In this document: piece by piece, positions 62,959 through 64,000 of the stretch
How the letters are laid out: every line of letters starts with the position of its first letter
Position numbering within the stretch: position 1 is the stretch's first letter
Assembly: GCA_029262065.1 (NCBI GenBank)
Contig: JAJDAC010000015.1
Location: 1 to 64,000, forward strand
Origin: Candidatus Krumholzibacteriota bacterium
Lineage (GTDB): Bacteria; Krumholzibacteriota; Krumholzibacteriia; JAJRXK01
Direction: 5' to 3'
DNA length: 64,000 nucleotides
Notes under the pieces: model-generated
The model's database searches: none
Told to the model about the DNA's origin: nothing
The model's input: the letters and a program-made list of their open reading frames with translations, nothing else
Translations under genes and position numbers: made by a program

Positions 62959-64000
62959 TCACTCCATCTGGGGAAGTCGTTCGTGGAACGGATCCTCGAG
63001 CCGGCCCCGGTGCGAACCGGTGGCCCCGGTTTCTTCGTCGAGTATCCGCACGGTCCATTCGTAGAGTTGTTGCGCTTGTTCGTGGCTGTCACCAATGCAG
63101 GTCACACCGATCTTCCCGAACTGGGAGAGCGCCCCGATCATATGGAACAGGACCCCGCTCTGTTGCGAAGGTCTGAAGTTCAGACCGTGGTGAGCAAGGA
63201 TGTTCAGAAGGTCCTCCGGGAGCAGCCCGCGATAGAACGGCGACACCAACGCGTCGGTGGAGAAGTAGAATTTCTCCTGCCCGCCCGGCGCCACGAACAG
63301 GCCGGTCTTTTCATCCAGAGTGCCAGACGTGAGAAACTCCAACGCCTGGAACGGATGCGTCGTGCCTCCCATGCGCAGATTGATCTCGATGGCGGCGACT
63401 TCCCACTGCCCCTCCGATTGCCACGCCAGGAAATCCACCGAGAAGCGGCCGAGCACTCCGCGTTGGGCCAGAACGTCGGCCACCTTGCGCGCCTGCTCGC
63501 TGATCAACATCCGGTAGGAATCCGACGCCGGAAACTGACATCCCACGTAGGCCTGGTTGTGCGGTCCACCGAGCACCTGCTCATGCGTGGAAATGAGCGA
63601 CGGGTGGCCGTCGGGCCGAATGCGCATCTGTACGCTGGGCGCGGTCATGTTGGAGCCGGTGACCAGTTCCTCTACCACTCCACCGGCCGCGGCGAACTTC
63701 CGAAAGAACGTTGCAGTGCTCTCTTCCTCGGCGTTGAAGCTCAGTTGCTCAAGGGCCGCATCGATGGCCTGTGCGCGGTCCTTCGAACCAACCTGTTCCG
63801 GCGGAAACTGAAGCTGGGCGTTGCCTTCGCCCGAGAAGCTGTGGTTCAGCTTGACCACGGCCGCGCGCAGCCCGGGTCGGTTCTTTTCCAGATCGACCAA
63901 CGCTTCCACGCACTCTTTTCGTGTCCGCAACCCCTGGGCTCCCAGCGCGTGCGGCACGCCGGCCGCCACGAATGCCTCGCGGCTTCCCGTCTTCGTTCCC
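62959..64000 (-). CDS. PGM1-like ATP-grasp peptide ligase (5' end beyond window)
   Basis: The frame is open at the right edge, so the N-terminus is missing. The visible 346 residues include KTGSREAF near the edge, AAVVKLNHSFSGEGNA (nucleotide-binding lysine strand), FSVDFLAWQSEGQWEVAAIEINLRMGGTTHPF (metal-binding ATP-grasp strand, two segments) and a C-terminal domain (GLLPEDLLNILAHHGL) like the peptide ligase PGM1 of pheganomycin biosynthesis. It should form an amide bond between amino acids or small peptides using ATP. First known gene of the operon in the window. Confidence 0.85.
   Translation of the reverse strand, partial: GTKTGSREAFVAAGVPHALGAQGLRTRKECVEALVDLEKNRPGLRAAVVKLNHSFSGEGNAQLQFPPEQVGSKDRAQAIDAALEQLSFNAEEESTATFFRKFAAAGGVVEELVTGSNMTAPSVQMRIRPDGHPSLISTHEQVLGGPHNQAYVGCQFPASDSYRMLISEQARKVADVLAQRGVLGRFSVDFLAWQSEGQWEVAAIEINLRMGGTTHPFQALEFLTSGTLDEKTGLFVAPGGQEKFYFSTDALVSPFYRGLLPEDLLNILAHHGLNFRPSQQSGVLFHMIGALSQFGKIGVTCIGDSHEQAQQLYEWTVRILDEETGATGSHRGRLEDPFHERLPQME

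Overview
The window is about 64 kb of high-GC bacterial chromosome, almost fully coding. Gram-negative traits are clear: a TonB-dependent receptor, an outer-membrane barrel, many lipoproteins, HlyD adaptors, and DegP/HtrA. A C-terminal FlgD-like Ig module, a dockerin-like repeat, and paired ECF sigma factor/Ser-Thr kinase genes point to an FCB-like or deep candidate phylum (Eisenbacteria, Krumholzibacteriota or Gemmatimonadota type). That placement is inference only. No rRNA, tRNA, IS element or CRISPR array was seen.

Layout. 1-27.9 kb is mixed housekeeping and envelope functions: a partial secreted metalloprotease-like beta-helix protein, secreted hypotheticals, a methyltransferase with its start codon in a perfect hairpin, a peroxiredoxin/DoxX pair, an OmpR-type two-component system, a TonB receptor, a GntR regulator with a palindromic site, a sulfatase-like lipoprotein, an ECF42-like sigma/YCII pair, tryptophanase and a DUF432-like/MscS pair. 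28.0-44.4 kb is a class I lanthipeptide cluster made of two divergent arms. The minus arm is precursor A1, a membrane-anchored LanC-like protein lacking one zinc ligand, a complete LanC, an HlyD-like adaptor and a kinase. The plus arm is an ECF sigma, a kinase, precursor A2, HlyD, a C39-peptidase ABC exporter and a full-length LanB. 44.5-47.7 kb is a TetR / multihaem cytochrome / double-rhodanese operon. 47.9-54.2 kb holds a serine hydrolase with Trp-rich tandem repeats, a SecD-like lipoprotein, an AhpD-like gene, HtrA and Hsp20. 54.4-64 kb is one seven-gene minus-strand operon: PGM1-like ATP-grasp ligase (cut by the window edge), MFS transporter, threonine-synthase-like PLP enzyme, DUF1611 P-loop protein, a PP-loop/creatininase fusion, a dipeptide-epimerase-like enzyme and a QEGLA metalloprotein. 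It looks like a peptide or amino-acid-derivative pathway.

The strongest unifying observation is that four genes are each interrupted by a single in-frame TGA where the same reading frame continues into conserved family sequence: an AhpC/TSA peroxiredoxin (UxxC), an AhpD-like protein (CxxU), a DUF3179 protein (U at the first Cys of the usual CPxC) and a multihaem cytochrome c (GUG). In every case a 6-7 bp hairpin with G in its loop lies with the loop beginning 18-22 nt after the TGA, as expected for bacterial SECIS elements. I read all four as selenoproteins, so the organism should encode SelA/SelB/SelC/SelD.
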